Assembly: GCF_011046735.1 (NCBI RefSeq)
Contig: NZ_CP049258.1
Coordinates: 2,746,001 to 2,810,000 of the forward strand
Direction of reading: 5' to 3'
Origin: Nordella sp. HKS 07
Lineage (GTDB): Bacteria > Pseudomonadota > Alphaproteobacteria > Rhizobiales > Aestuariivirgaceae
Length of the DNA stretch: 64,000 nucleotides
In this document: positions 24,994 through 33,270 of the stretch, piece after piece
Position numbering within the stretch: position 1 is the stretch's first letter
Layout of the letters: each line of letters opens with the position of its first letter
Translations under genes and position numbers: made by a program
Notes under the pieces: generated by a model
Databases searched by the model: none
What the model saw: only the letters and a program-made list of their open reading frames with translations
Told to the model about the DNA's origin: nothing

Positions 24994-26012
24994 TGCGGCT
25001 TTCCCGGCGGCTGTTCCTCTGTCTGGCGCTGATCGCAGCGGCGACGCCGGCGCATGCTGTCGAGGATGTGCTGAGCCGGCTGGTCGAGCGCTTCATCATT
25101 CCGCATTATCAAGCGCTCGCCTTGACCGCCGACGCGCAGGAGAAGGCCTGGTCGGATTTCTGCGCCAAGCCCGATCCGGAAGGGTTCAAGCTCTTGAAGC
25201 GCGCTTATCTCTCCACCGCCGATTCCTGGTCGCAGATCGAGTTCCTGCGCTATGGACCGGTCAGCGAGGAGTTCCGCGCCGAGCGCCTGTCCTATTGGCC
25301 CGAGCGCAAGAACGCCACCGCCAAGGGCCTGGCGCTGCTCCTGGAAAAGGACGGCGTCGCCGATCTGACACCTGAGCTCTTCGTCAAGAACAGCGTCGCG
25401 GCGCAAGGCCTGCCGGCCCTCGAACGTCTGCTCTTCGACGTCAATGCCGAAACCGAAATGCTGAGCGGTGAGCGCCGCGCCCGGCGCTGCGCGGTCGGCC
25501 AGGCGATTGCCTGGAACATCGTGATGATCGCGCATGATGTGCGCCTCGGCTGGACCAATGAGCTGGAGGACCAGCTCGCCGAGAAAGCCGTGGCCAAGGA
25601 GGCGACGCAGCGCATCGCCACCGATTTCCTCGCTTCCTTCGGCTATATGAGGGACGCGAAATTGCGCGCCGTGCTCGGCAAGGACGCCGGCTCGGCGCGC
25701 CCGCAATTGGCCGAGGGCTGGCGCAGCACCCGCTCGAAGCGCGCCTTGACGCTCAATCTCGAAGCGCTTCTCGATGTGAGCAAGATCATCATGGCGGAGA
25801 AGGAAGGCGACACGATATCGACCATAGCGACGGCCGCGAGCTTTGCCGATAACCTGCCCGAGGATTTCGGCAAGGCGGTCGTCGATGCCAAGGCGCGCCA
25901 GCAATTCTACTTGGTGCTCGATGCGATTGCCGCGGCGCGCGACAAGGCGCATGACGAGATTCCGGCCTTGCTCGGCGTTACCGTGGGGTTCAACAGCCGC
26001 GATGGTGATTGA
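24993..26012 (+). CDS. Imelysin-family protein (second, divergent)
   Basis: A 339-residue protein with signal peptide (MRLSRRLFLCLALIAAATPA). The imelysin core is recognisable, but the GxHxxE motif is replaced by GLPALE (in AAQGLPALERLLF), lacking the His, a form seen in the shorter imelysins that accompany DUF1111 genes. The ATG overlaps the cytochrome stop (TGATG), so translation is coupled. Its last bases overlap the DUF1513 gene. Probably a partner of the first imelysin in periplasmic iron handling. Confidence 0.8.
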   Translation: MRLSRRLFLCLALIAAATPAHAVEDVLSRLVERFIIPHYQALALTADAQEKAWSDFCAKPDPEGFKLLKRAYLSTADSWSQIEFLRYGPVSEEFRAERLSYWPERKNATAKGLALLLEKDGVADLTPELFVKNSVAAQGLPALERLLFDVNAETEMLSGERRARRCAVGQAIAWNIVMIAHDVRLGWTNELEDQLAEKAVAKEATQRIATDFLASFGYMRDAKLRAVLGKDAGSARPQLAEGWRSTRSKRALTLNLEALLDVSKIIMAEKEGDTISTIATAASFADNLPEDFGKAVVDAKARQQFYLVLDAIAAARDKAHDEIPALLGVTVGFNSRDGD

Positions 26013-27123
26013 TCGACGCGACATTCTGCGTGGGATGGCGGCGGCGCTCGCGGCGAGCGTCATGCCCGGCGCAAGCCTGGCGGCGCGCGCCAGGGTCCCG
26101 CTTTACGTGTCCTGCCGCATGGACGCGGAGGGCAAAGCTTCGGCGGTGATGTTCGCGCTCGACGGCGAAGAGATCTTCTCGACCCTGCTGCCGTCGCGCG
26201 GCCACGACGCGACCGCACGTCCCGCCACATCGCAGATCGTGGTCTTCGCCCGACGGCCCGGAAACTGGTTCGCCGTCATCGATGCCACCCGCAAGAGCGA
26301 GACGCAAACCGTCCTCGCCGCCACGGACCGGCATTTCTACGGCCATGGCGCCTTCACGCCCGACGGCCGCCTGCTCTATGCGACGGAAAACAATGCGCGC
26401 ACCGGCGACGGTGTGCTCGGCATCTATGATGCGACGGACTCATTCCGTCGCATCGGCGAGGTTTCCTCGCGCGGCGTCGGTCCGCATGATCTGGCCTTCC
26501 TGCCGGACGGCGCGACGCTGGTCGTCGCCAATGGCGGCCTGCGCACCTTGCCCGAAACCGGCCGCGAGGTGCTCAATCCCGGCGACATCCAGCCCAATAT
26601 CGCGCTCATCGAGGCGGCGCATGACCGCACTTTGGCGGTGCTGCAGCTCGACCAGCCTTACCGCGCTTTGTCCATCCGCCACATGGCGGTGGCGCAGGAT
26701 CGCACGGTGGCCTTCGGCTGCCAGTATCAGGGCAATCCCAACGATCTGCCGCCGCTCGTCGGCACGGTGAGCCCGGACGGCAAGATCGCTCTTCTGGAAA
26801 TGCCGGAAGTCGAGCTCATGGGCATGTCGAACTATGTCGGCTCCATCGCGCTCGACAAGAGCGAGGACATGATCGCCGCGACGAGCCCGCAGGGCGGCGC
26901 CGTCGCTCTATGGAACCGGCGCAACGGCGAGTTCCTGGGGAGCGAGCGGATGAGCGATGTCTGCGGCGTCGCCGCTCTTCCCGATCATCGCCAGTTCCTG
27001 CTTACGTCCGGCAATGATGGCGTGCGCACCTATGTCGAAGGCGCCGAGACGCTGACGCGCATCGCCGCCGACAGGCTGCAGAAATGGATCTGGGACAATC
27101 ACCTGCTGCCGATCAATCTGTGA
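26002..27123 (+). CDS. DUF1513 beta-propeller protein, Tat-exported
   Basis: A 373-residue protein. The N-terminus MVIDRRDILRGMAAALAASV is a twin-arginine signal. The rest has repeated blades of WD-like character (FYGHGAFTPDGRLLYATENN, GPHDLAFLPDGATLVVANGG, RHMAVAQDRTVAFGCQYQGN, CGVAALPDHRQFLLTSGNDG), consistent with a seven-bladed propeller. This family regularly ends imelysin/DUF1111 clusters; its role is unknown. The start overlaps the imelysin stop by 11 bases. An open frame further upstream is a shadow of the imelysin gene. Confidence 0.82.
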   Translation: MVIDRRDILRGMAAALAASVMPGASLAARARVPLYVSCRMDAEGKASAVMFALDGEEIFSTLLPSRGHDATARPATSQIVVFARRPGNWFAVIDATRKSETQTVLAATDRHFYGHGAFTPDGRLLYATENNARTGDGVLGIYDATDSFRRIGEVSSRGVGPHDLAFLPDGATLVVANGGLRTLPETGREVLNPGDIQPNIALIEAAHDRTLAVLQLDQPYRALSIRHMAVAQDRTVAFGCQYQGNPNDLPPLVGTVSPDGKIALLEMPEVELMGMSNYVGSIALDKSEDMIAATSPQGGAVALWNRRNGEFLGSERMSDVCGVAALPDHRQFLLTSGNDGVRTYVEGAETLTRIAADRLQKWIWDNHLLPINL

Positions 27124-27165
27124 AGCGTTTTCGCCGGACGCTCTCATAGAAGGGGTCCGCGCGCT

Positions 27166-27285
27166 CTAACTCACACCCTCATGCTTGGGTGCTTCGCCGA
27201 AGGCGAAGCCTCCACCAGGATAGAGTGAGAATGCCGCAGGAGACCCTTCGAGGGCCGCTTCGCGGCCACCTCAGGGTAAGGGTAG
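27166..27285. repeat. Palindromic intergenic repeat after the iron operon
   Basis: Contains hairpins GGCTTCGCCTTCGGCGAAGC-type at about 27191-27209 and GGGCCGCTTCGCGGCC near 27252-27267, bounded by ACCCTCATGC and CTCAGGGTAAGGG. It lies between convergent operons (iron and sulfate) and probably ends transcription of one or both. Confidence 0.5.
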
Positions 27286-27295
27286 TACGCATGCT

Positions 27296-28336
27296 CTAGT
27301 ACATATGCCCCTTCAGCGCCGACAGCCGCACCGGTGCGCCGATCTCTATCCCGGCGCGGGTCAGCCGGTGCGCCGGCATCTCGATCTCGACCGGCTTGTC
27401 GATCGTGTTGATCTCGACATCGACCCGGGCCATCGGCCCTACCACCGACAGGAAGCGCACCGTGCCCACGCCCGCCGCATCCTTGACGATGTCGATGTCA
27501 TGCGGACGCACATAGATGTTCTCGGCGCCGACGGAGGAAGGCCGCACCGTGATGGCGTCGAGATCGATGGCCGGATGCGTCATCCGGCCGTCCGCCCAGG
27601 TGAGGGGAATGCGGTTGGCGCTGCCGAGGAATTCGCACACGAAGGGATTGGCCGGGTTCTCGTAGATCTCGCGCGGCTTGCCGATCTGCTCGATGCGGCC
27701 CTGGCTCATCACCACCACCCGGTCGGCGATCTCCATCGCTTCTTCCTGGTCGTGGGTGACGAAGATCGAGGTCATACCGGTCTCTTCGTTGAGGCGGCGC
27801 AGCCAGCGCCTGAGCTCCTTGCGCACCTTGGCGTCGAGCGCGCCGAAGGGTTCGTCGAGAAGGAGCACGATCGGCTCGATGGCGAGGGCGCGGGCGAGCG
27901 CCACACGCTGGCGCTGGCCGCCCGACAGTTCGGAGGGATAGCGATTGATCAGCCTGCCGATCTGCACGAGATCAAGCAGCTCCTGAACGCGCTTGGCGAT
28001 TTCGGCGGTGGACGGCCGCACGTTGCGCGCCCTGACGGTGAGCCCGAAGGCGACATTGTCGAACACGGTCATATGGCGGAACAGGGCATAATGCTGGAAC
28101 ACGAAGCCGACGCCGCGCTCGCGCGCATCGACGCGCAGCACGCTCTTGCCTTCAATCCTTACGTCGCCGGCATCCGGCCATTCGAGCCCGGCGATGATGC
28201 GCAAGAGCGTCGTCTTGCCGGAACCCGAGGGGCCGAGCAGCGCCAGGAGCTCGCCGCGATTGACCGACAGGCTGACGCTCTTCAAGGCGACGAAGCTGTC
28301 GAACCCCTTGCTGATGTCGATGGCATCGATGCTCAT
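27296..28336 (-). CDS. cysA: Sulfate/thiosulfate ABC transporter ATP-binding protein
   Basis: A 346-residue ATPase. Walker A is [20 protein letters not shown] near residue 34; [11 protein letters not shown] is the Q-loop; [17 protein letters not shown] the signature; [12 protein letters not shown] Walker B; and the H-loop lies in [12 protein letters not shown]. The C-terminal third is a TOBE-type regulatory domain. [20 protein letters not shown] at the N-terminus is typical of CysA. It overlaps cysW by four bases in a cysT-cysW-cysA order. Confidence 0.93.
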   Translation of the reverse strand: MSIDAIDISKGFDSFVALKSVSLSVNRGELLALLGPSGSGKTTLLRIIAGLEWPDAGDVRIEGKSVLRVDARERGVGFVFQHYALFRHMTVFDNVAFGLTVRARNVRPSTAEIAKRVQELLDLVQIGRLINRYPSELSGGQRQRVALARALAIEPIVLLLDEPFGALDAKVRKELRRWLRRLNEETGMTSIFVTHDQEEAMEIADRVVVMSQGRIEQIGKPREIYENPANPFVCEFLGSANRIPLTWADGRMTHPAIDLDAITVRPSSVGAENIYVRPHDIDIVKDAAGVGTVRFLSVVGPMARVDVEINTIDKPVEIEMPAHRLTRAGIEIGAPVRLSALKGHMY

Positions 28337-29142
28337 GCGTGTCCCTTCTTCCTTTCGAGCAGGCTTTGCGCGGCCAGCGTCACGAAGGCGAGCAGCGCCA
28401 GCAGCGAGGCGACGGCAAAGGCGGCCGTGAAGTTGTACTCATTATAGAGGATTTCGACATGGAGCGGCATCGTGTTCGTCCTGCCGCGGATATGCCCCGA
28501 AACGACCGAGACGGCGCCGAACTCGCCCATGGCGCGGGCATTGCAGAGAAGCACGCCATAGAGGAGGCCCCATTTGATATTGGGCAGCGTCACCCGGAAG
28601 AAGGTCTGCAGGCCTGAGGCGCCAAGCGACACGGCGGCTTCCTCGTCCTCGGTGCCTTGCTCCTGCATCAGGGGGATGAGCTCGCGCGCCACGAAGGGAA
28701 AGGTCACGAACATGGTGGCGAGCACGATGCCCGGCAGCGCGAAAATGATCTTGATGCCGGAGCCCTGGAGCGCCGGGCCAAGCCACCCCTGCAGACCGAA
28801 GAGGAGAACGAAGACGAGGCCCGCGATCACCGGCGAGACCGAGAAAGGCAGATCGATCAGCGTGAGCAGGAAGCTCTTGCCCTTGAATTCGTATTTGGCG
28901 ATCGCCCAGGCGGCCATGACGCCGAAGACGAGATTGACCGCGACCGAGATGAGCGCGGTGATCAAGGTGAGGCGGATGGCCGAGAGCGTCATCTTGTCGA
29001 TGAGCGCCAGGACATATTCATCCCAGCCTTTCGACAAGGCTTGCGCAAAAACGGTGACGAGCGGCAGGCCGATCAGGAGCGCCATCACCAGGAAGGCGAG
29101 CGTGATCAGCAGGATGCGGAAGAAGAGCGGGTCGCGGTTCAT
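28333..29142 (-). CDS. cysW: Sulfate ABC transporter permease CysW
   Basis: A 269-residue inner-membrane protein with six predicted membrane segments. The ATPase-coupling loop [24 protein letters not shown], the N-terminal [16 protein letters not shown] segment, and [20 protein letters not shown] are characteristic of CysW. It pairs with CysT to form the sulfate channel. Six bases separate it from cysT, and it overlaps cysA by four. Confidence 0.92.
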   Translation of the reverse strand: MNRDPLFFRILLITLAFLVMALLIGLPLVTVFAQALSKGWDEYVLALIDKMTLSAIRLTLITALISVAVNLVFGVMAAWAIAKYEFKGKSFLLTLIDLPFSVSPVIAGLVFVLLFGLQGWLGPALQGSGIKIIFALPGIVLATMFVTFPFVARELIPLMQEQGTEDEEAAVSLGASGLQTFFRVTLPNIKWGLLYGVLLCNARAMGEFGAVSVVSGHIRGRTNTMPLHVEILYNEYNFTAAFAVASLLALLAFVTLAAQSLLERKKGHA

Positions 29143-29147
29143 GAGGC

Positions 29148-29993
29148 TCAGGCGGCTCCCTGACGTTTGCGGCCCCAGGCCTGCAGCACATTGATGAGGA
29201 AGAGCAGAGCGAGGGAGGCGATGAGCATCGCCACCGCGATGGCGGTCGCCTGCTCATACTCGAATTCCTCGAGCTTGATGACGATGAGCAGCGGCGCGAT
29301 CTCCGACACCATCGGCAGGTTGCCGGCGATGAAGATCACCGAACCATATTCGCCGACGGCGCGCGCGAAGGCGAGCGCGAAGCCGGTGAGGAGGGCGGGC
29401 AGAATGCTGGGCAGGATGACGCGCCGGAAAATGGCGAGGCGCGTGGCACCCAGGCAGGAGGCGGCCTCTTCCGTCGCCTTGTCGATGTCGGCGAGCACCG
29501 GCTCGACGGTGCGCACCACGAAAGGCAGGCCGATGAAGATGAGGGCGACGAGAATGCCGAGCGGCGTGAAGGCGATCTTGATGCCGGCGAGACCGAAGAG
29601 CGAGCCCAACGCGCCATTCGGCGCATAGAGGTTGGTGAGCGCGATGCCGGCGACGGCGGTCGGCAAGGCGAAGGGGATGTCGACCATGGCGCTGAGGATG
29701 CGGCGCAGCGGAAAGTCGTAACGCACCAGGACCCAGGCGATGAGGAGCCCGATCACCACATTGATCGCCGCCGCGATGAGAGACAGGCCGAAGCTGAGCT
29801 TGAGCGAGGCGAGCACGCGCGCCGTGAGGATCGTGTCGAAGAAGCCCGAGAAGCCGAGAGTGGCCGCCTTCAGCACGAGCCCTGAGAGCGGGATCAGCAC
29901 GATCAGGCTGAGCCACATCAAAGTAAGACCGAGCGTGATTCCGAAGCCTGGGACCACGCTCGGCTTTCGCCACAGTCTGGGGAGAGGGGTCAC
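29148..29993 (-). CDS. cysT: Sulfate ABC transporter permease CysT
   Basis: A 281-residue permease with six membrane segments. It has [20 protein letters not shown] at the N-terminus, [20 protein letters not shown] in the middle and the coupling loop [20 protein letters not shown], all CysT/CysU features. The start codon is GTG at 29993 with no clear ribosome-binding site. A ~200-bp gap with a palindromic repeat separates it from the binding-protein gene upstream. Confidence 0.92.
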   Translation of the reverse strand: MTPLPRLWRKPSVVPGFGITLGLTLMWLSLIVLIPLSGLVLKAATLGFSGFFDTILTARVLASLKLSFGLSLIAAAINVVIGLLIAWVLVRYDFPLRRILSAMVDIPFALPTAVAGIALTNLYAPNGALGSLFGLAGIKIAFTPLGILVALIFIGLPFVVRTVEPVLADIDKATEEAASCLGATRLAIFRRVILPSILPALLTGFALAFARAVGEYGSVIFIAGNLPMVSEIAPLLIVIKLEEFEYEQATAIAVAMLIASLALLFLINVLQAWGRKRQGAA

Positions 29994-30032
29994 TGTGGGA
30001 TAAGACCTAGAGAGAAGACGGGAGGGGAAGAA

Positions 30033-30162
30033 TTACCCTCGCCCCCTTCGGGAGCGAGGGAGGGTGAGGGGGGAAGGGCGGTCAGCTTCCGGAGCTTCCC
30101 TCGGAAGCCGTTCCATTTGTTCCCTCTCACCCCAGTCCTCTCCCCCGCGGGGGGAGAGGGTG
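30033..30162. repeat. Pair of palindromic repeats between cysT and the sulfate-binding protein gene
   Basis: TTACCCTCGCCCCCTTCGGG continuing to AGCGAGGGAGGGTGAGGGG at 30033-30070, and CCCTCTCACCCCAGTCCTCT to CCCCCGCGGGGGGAGAGGG at 30122-30160, form two facing hairpin units of the same REP-like type as at 9484-9705 and 35191-35345. In an operon this would favour higher levels of the upstream binding-protein mRNA. Confidence 0.6.
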
Positions 30163-30195
30163 TCTCGGCATCCTCAGGGCCAGTCATGCCACGCC

Positions 30196-31197
30196 TCAAT
30201 TGCTGGGCTTGTAGATCTGGTCGAACACGCCGCCATCGGCGAAGTGCTTCTCCTGCGCCGCCTTCCAGCCGCCGAACTCGTCGTCGATGGTGAAGAGCGA
30301 TATCTTCGGGAAGGCGTCCTTGTATTTCGCCTCGACCGCCGCATCGCGCGGCCGGTAGGAGTTCTTCGCGACGATCTCCTGGGCTTCAGGCGAATAGAGG
30401 AAGTTCAGATAGGCTTCGGCCTGCTTGCGCGTGCCCTTCTGGTCGACCACCGCATCGACGACCGCCACCGGCGGCTCGGCCAGGATGCTCTCGCTCGGCA
30501 CCACGATCTCGAATTTGTCGGTGCCGAATTCCTTGAGCGCCAGGAAGGCTTCGTTTTCCCAGGCGAGCAGAACGTCGCCGATGCCGCGTTCGACGAAGGT
30601 CACGGTCGAGCCGCGCGCACCCGTGTCGAGCACCGGCACATTACGGTAGAGGTCGGCGACGAAATTGCGCGCCGCGGTCTCGTCCTTGTTGTTCTTGTGC
30701 AGCGCATAGCCCCAGGCGGCCAGGTAGTTCCAGCGCGCACCACCCGACGTCTTCGGATTGGGCGTGATCACCTGCACGCCCTGCTTCGTCAGATCGGACC
30801 AGTCCTTGATGCCCTTGGGATTGCCCTTGCGCACCAGGAAGACGATGGTCGAGGTGTAAGGCGCGCTGTTATTGGCGAGCCGCTTCTGCCAGTCCGCCGC
30901 GATCAGTCCCTTCTTGGCGATCGCGTCGATGTCATAGGCGAGCGCCAGCGTCACCACATCGGCTTCGAGGCCGTCGATGACAGCGCGCGCCTGTTTGCCG
31001 GAACCGCCATGCGATTGCTGGATGGTGATCGTTTCGCCGGTCTTGGCCTGCCACTGCTTGGCGAAGGCCTCGTTCAGCTCCTGATAGAGCTCGCGGGTCG
31101 GGTCATAGGAGACATTGAGGAGTTCGGTGTCGGCCCGGGCGGCTGTGGTGAACAGCGCCGAGACTGCGGCTAATGCGAGGAAACTGCGTCGAAACAT
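30196..31197 (-). CDS. sbp: Sulfate-binding periplasmic protein
   Basis: A 333-residue protein with a signal peptide ([20 protein letters not shown] then RA). The mature part begins [20 protein letters not shown], the hallmark of sulfate/thiosulfate-binding proteins, and includes [20 protein letters not shown] and [20 protein letters not shown], which supply main-chain and Ser contacts to sulfate. It delivers sulfate to CysTWA encoded downstream. Confidence 0.93.
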   Translation of the reverse strand: MFRRSFLALAAVSALFTTAARADTELLNVSYDPTRELYQELNEAFAKQWQAKTGETITIQQSHGGSGKQARAVIDGLEADVVTLALAYDIDAIAKKGLIAADWQKRLANNSAPYTSTIVFLVRKGNPKGIKDWSDLTKQGVQVITPNPKTSGGARWNYLAAWGYALHKNNKDETAARNFVADLYRNVPVLDTGARGSTVTFVERGIGDVLLAWENEAFLALKEFGTDKFEIVVPSESILAEPPVAVVDAVVDQKGTRKQAEAYLNFLYSPEAQEIVAKNSYRPRDAAVEAKYKDAFPKISLFTIDDEFGGWKAAQEKHFADGGVFDQIYKPSN

Positions 31198-31319
31198 GAG
31201 CTTACTCCGTGAATGAGTTAGTCAAAGCTTCGCCGGTCCCGGCGTAGAGATTTCACGCCTTGAGCGGCAACGTTCAGGAGATTTGAATGTTCCGGGACGA
31301 CTGGGCGCCCGGTCGAAAA

Positions 31320-31508
31320 TCAGCCTCTACAGCTGCGGACGGGAAACAGTGCGTCACGCGGGGCGGCAGGGTCGTCCATCAGTCGGTCGAATTGGAGCTC
31401 GAAGCTCGAGGCGGCGCCGAAATTGTCCGGCGGGGCGGCGGGGATACCGGCCTCGCTGCCCGAGATCTTCTTCCGCCAGAACGGCAGGAAAGATTTAAGT
31501 GAGGCCAT
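31320..31508 (-). CDS. Small conserved-looking protein upstream of the sulfate-binding protein gene
   Basis: A 62-residue frame with a strong AGGAG site eight bases before its ATG, lying just downstream of the candidate operon promoter and 122 bases before sbp, on the same strand. The sequence (MASLKSFLPFWRKKISGSEA, later FELQFDRLMDDPAAPRDALF) has an amphipathic basic N-terminus and no signal peptide or recognised domain. It is probably the first gene of the sulfate operon or a translated leader. Two overlapping frames on the other strand look like shadows. Confidence 0.5.
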   Translation of the reverse strand: MASLKSFLPFWRKKISGSEAGIPAAPPDNFGAASSFELQFDRLMDDPAAPRDALFPVRSCRG

Positions 31509-31540
31509 CGGATTTCTCCTGAGCGGCTAGAACACGAGAA

Positions 31541-31585
31541 ACTCTACTGGCTTTATAGGGTTAGTCAAGCAATAATCTGCTAACC
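31541..31585 (-). promoter_or_regulatory. Candidate sulfate-operon promoter with overlapping operator
   Basis: Reading leftward, CTTGAC (31569-31564) and TAGAGT (31546-31541) are separated by 17 bp, a good alphaproteobacterial promoter. A 6-bp inverted repeat, GGTTAG at 31559-31564 and CTAACC at 31580-31585 (15-bp spacer), overlaps the -35. This is where a repressor such as the neighbouring Rrf2 protein would act. A related GTTAGTCAAAGC occurs near 31217-31228 before sbp. Confidence 0.5.
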
Positions 31586-31632
31586 AAATTTTACTGAGTT
31601 ATATCAATGTTTTGGGGGGGATGACCCGAATA

Positions 31633-32082
31633 TCACGCCATTTGCGGCAAGGATTCCAGGTCGATGGCGCGTCCGGCGGCGGCATCGGCGATGGTGGTGC
31701 GCTCCAGCACTAGCCGGGTCGGCTCGATGACGCGGGCGAAGACCTTGCGTATCTCGCAGGTGTACTCGTCCTTGCAGTCCTCGCAGCGCGCATAGGCGAT
31801 GATGCTGAGACAGGGCAGCGGCGCGATCGGCCCGTCGATGGTGCGCAGGACCTGCGCGAAAGTGATCTCGGAAGCGGGCTTCAGCAGCGCGTAGCCGCCG
31901 CGATTGCCACGCCGGCTCTGCACCATGCCCTGGTTTTTGAGGCGCAGCAAAATCTGTTCCAGAAACTTCTTCGGAATCTTCTCGGCCGCGGCGATGTCGG
32001 ACGTCTGCGCGGCACTTCCTGGCGCGATGCGCGACAGCGCGATGAGGGCGCGCAGCGCATATTTGGCTTGGCGTGAGATCAT
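31633..32082 (-). CDS. Rrf2-family transcriptional regulator with four cysteines
   Basis: A 149-residue winged-helix regulator. MISRQAKYALRALIALSRIA and FLEQILLRLKNQGMVQSRRG carry the Rrf2 HTH and wing. The C-terminal half contains Cys91, Cys100, Cys103 and Cys109 (PCLSIIAYARCEDCKDEYTC), a set that could hold an Fe-S cluster or sense thiols. Spacing differs from IscR (CxxxxxCxxxxxC). The start at 32082 is preferred; the open frame above it runs through repeats. Located directly upstream of the sulfate operon, it likely represses it, in the manner of CymR-type sulfur regulators. Confidence 0.8.
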   Translation of the reverse strand: MISRQAKYALRALIALSRIAPGSAAQTSDIAAAEKIPKKFLEQILLRLKNQGMVQSRRGNRGGYALLKPASEITFAQVLRTIDGPIAPLPCLSIIAYARCEDCKDEYTCEIRKVFARVIEPTRLVLERTTIADAAAGRAIDLESLPQMA

Positions 32083-32108
32083 GACACTTCCTAGAGCATT
32101 TTGCGTCT

Positions 32109-32259
32109 GGAGCAAACCCGCCAAAGTTGAAGACTTTGGCGATAAGGATTTGCTCCAGAATATTGATTGGCGCGAATCCTTTCGGCGAAGTGAGCCACTT
32201 CGCCGGGATGCGCGCGAGCAAACCCGCCAAGATTGCAGACTTTGGCGACGAGCGTTTGC
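32109..32259. repeat. Two direct copies of a compound hairpin repeat
   Basis: Copy 1 (32109-32155) and copy 2 (32216-32259) share GAGCAAACCCGCCAA, ACTTTGGCGA and TTTGC in the same order. Each folds as nested arms: GGAGCAAA/TTTGCTCC outside and CGCCAAAGT/ACTTTGGCG inside (copy 1). Between them lies an independent perfect hairpin, GGCGAAGTG-AGC-CACTTCGCC (32184-32204). The block fills the gap between the ABC ATPase gene and the Rrf2 gene. It resembles scattered rhizobial hairpin elements. Confidence 0.65.
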
Positions 32260-32304
32260 ACCCGGATTTTCATTTCGCTGCGACGCGCGCTCACTCGAAT
32301 CCAC

Positions 32305-33270
32305 TCAAGGCCCCGGCGCCGCCGGCCCGTAGAGATGGCATTCGACCCGGGCGCTGCCGGCGCCCGTGACGGTGGGCGGCGCGCTCCGGCGGCAGATTTC
32401 CATGACCTTCGGGCAGCGCGGATGGAAGCGGCAGCCTTCCGGCACCGCTTCGGGAGACGGCGGATCGCCCGTGAGCACGATGCGCCGGCCCTTCTTCGCC
32501 CCCGGCACCGCCGAGACCAGTGCCTCGGTATAGGGATGGTTCGGCTGGCGCAGCACCTGTGATGCGGCTCCTTCCTCGACGATGCGGCCGAGATACATCA
32601 CCAGGACACGGTCGCTCACATGCTCGACCACCGAGAGATCATGCGAGATGAAGATATAGGACAAATCGAGGCGCGATTTGAGATCGATCAGCAGATTGAG
32701 GATCTGCGACTGGATAGAGACGTCGAGCGCCGAGACCGGCTCGTCGAGGACGAGCAGCCTGGGCTCGAGCGCGATGGCCCTGGCAATGCCGATGCGCTGG
32801 CGCTGACCGCCCGAAAATTCATGCGGGTAGCGTCCGGTTGCCGAGCGGTCGAGGCCCACCATCAGGAGCAGATCCTCCACCTTGTGCCGGCGATCGCCGC
32901 GCTGGCCCACGCCATGGATGTCGAGCGGCTCGGCGATGATCTGGCCGACCGTCATGCGTGGGTCGAGCGAGGCGAAGGGATCCTGGAAGACGATCTGCAT
33001 GTCGCGCCGCCTCCTGCGCAGGCTGCCCGGCTTGAGCGCCAGAATATCCTCGCCGTCGAGCAGCACGCGCCCCGAGGTCGGCTCGATCAGGCGCAGCACA
33101 AGCCGCGCCAAAGTCGACTTGCCGCAGCCCGATTCCCCGACAATGCCCAGCGTCTCGCCCTTCTTGAGCGTCAGGCTGACACCGTCGACGGCGCGCGCAA
33201 CCCCTTCGCCGCCGCGCGCTTTGTAGTGCTTGACGAGATTTTCGGCGACGAGGAGGGGGCGGCTGGTCAT
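32305..33270 (-). CDS. Peptide/amide ABC transporter ATP-binding protein, OppF-like
   Basis: A 321-residue ATPase. Walker [18 protein letters not shown] near residue 47, VFQDPFASLDPRMTV Q-loop, FSGGQRQRIGIARAIAL signature, VLDEPVSALDVSIQ Walker B and FISHDLSVVEHV H-loop are intact. The C-terminal GCRFHPRCPKVMEICR is the cysteine motif of Opp/Dpp ATPases, which in some members binds an Fe-S cluster. It overlaps the OppD-like gene by four bases and is the last gene of the operon. Confidence 0.9.
   Translation of the reverse strand: MTSRPLLVAENLVKHYKARGGEGVARAVDGVSLTLKKGETLGIVGESGCGKSTLARLVLRLIEPTSGRVLLDGEDILALKPGSLRRRRRDMQIVFQDPFASLDPRMTVGQIIAEPLDIHGVGQRGDRRHKVEDLLLMVGLDRSATGRYPHEFSGGQRQRIGIARAIALEPRLLVLDEPVSALDVSIQSQILNLLIDLKSRLDLSYIFISHDLSVVEHVSDRVLVMYLGRIVEEGAASQVLRQPNHPYTEALVSAVPGAKKGRRIVLTGDPPSPEAVPEGCRFHPRCPKVMEICRRSAPPTVTGAGSARVECHLYGPAAPGP

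Noticed and set aside
25843-26001. Longer N-terminus for the DUF1513 protein
   Set aside because: The extension overlaps the imelysin gene in another frame and would bury the twin-arginine signal; the ATG at 26002 gives a proper Tat signal.
24993-26012. Calling the second imelysin defective because its GxHxxE His is missing
   Set aside because: The GLPALE form seems to be normal for the shorter imelysins found with DUF1111 genes, and the frame is intact, so it is described as divergent, not broken.
27166-27285. Riboswitch or small RNA gene between the iron and sulfate operons
   Set aside because: The hairpins match the general class of palindromic intergenic repeats and no known riboswitch core was recognised.
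31283-31502. Plus-strand small frames over the 62-residue gene
   Set aside because: They lack ribosome-binding sites and read against the sulfate operon; the minus-strand frame has a clear AGGAG site and fits the operon.
32109-32259. CRISPR-like repeat array
   Set aside because: Only two copies, each an internal hairpin with unequal spacing, and no cas genes. It is a hairpin repeat pair.
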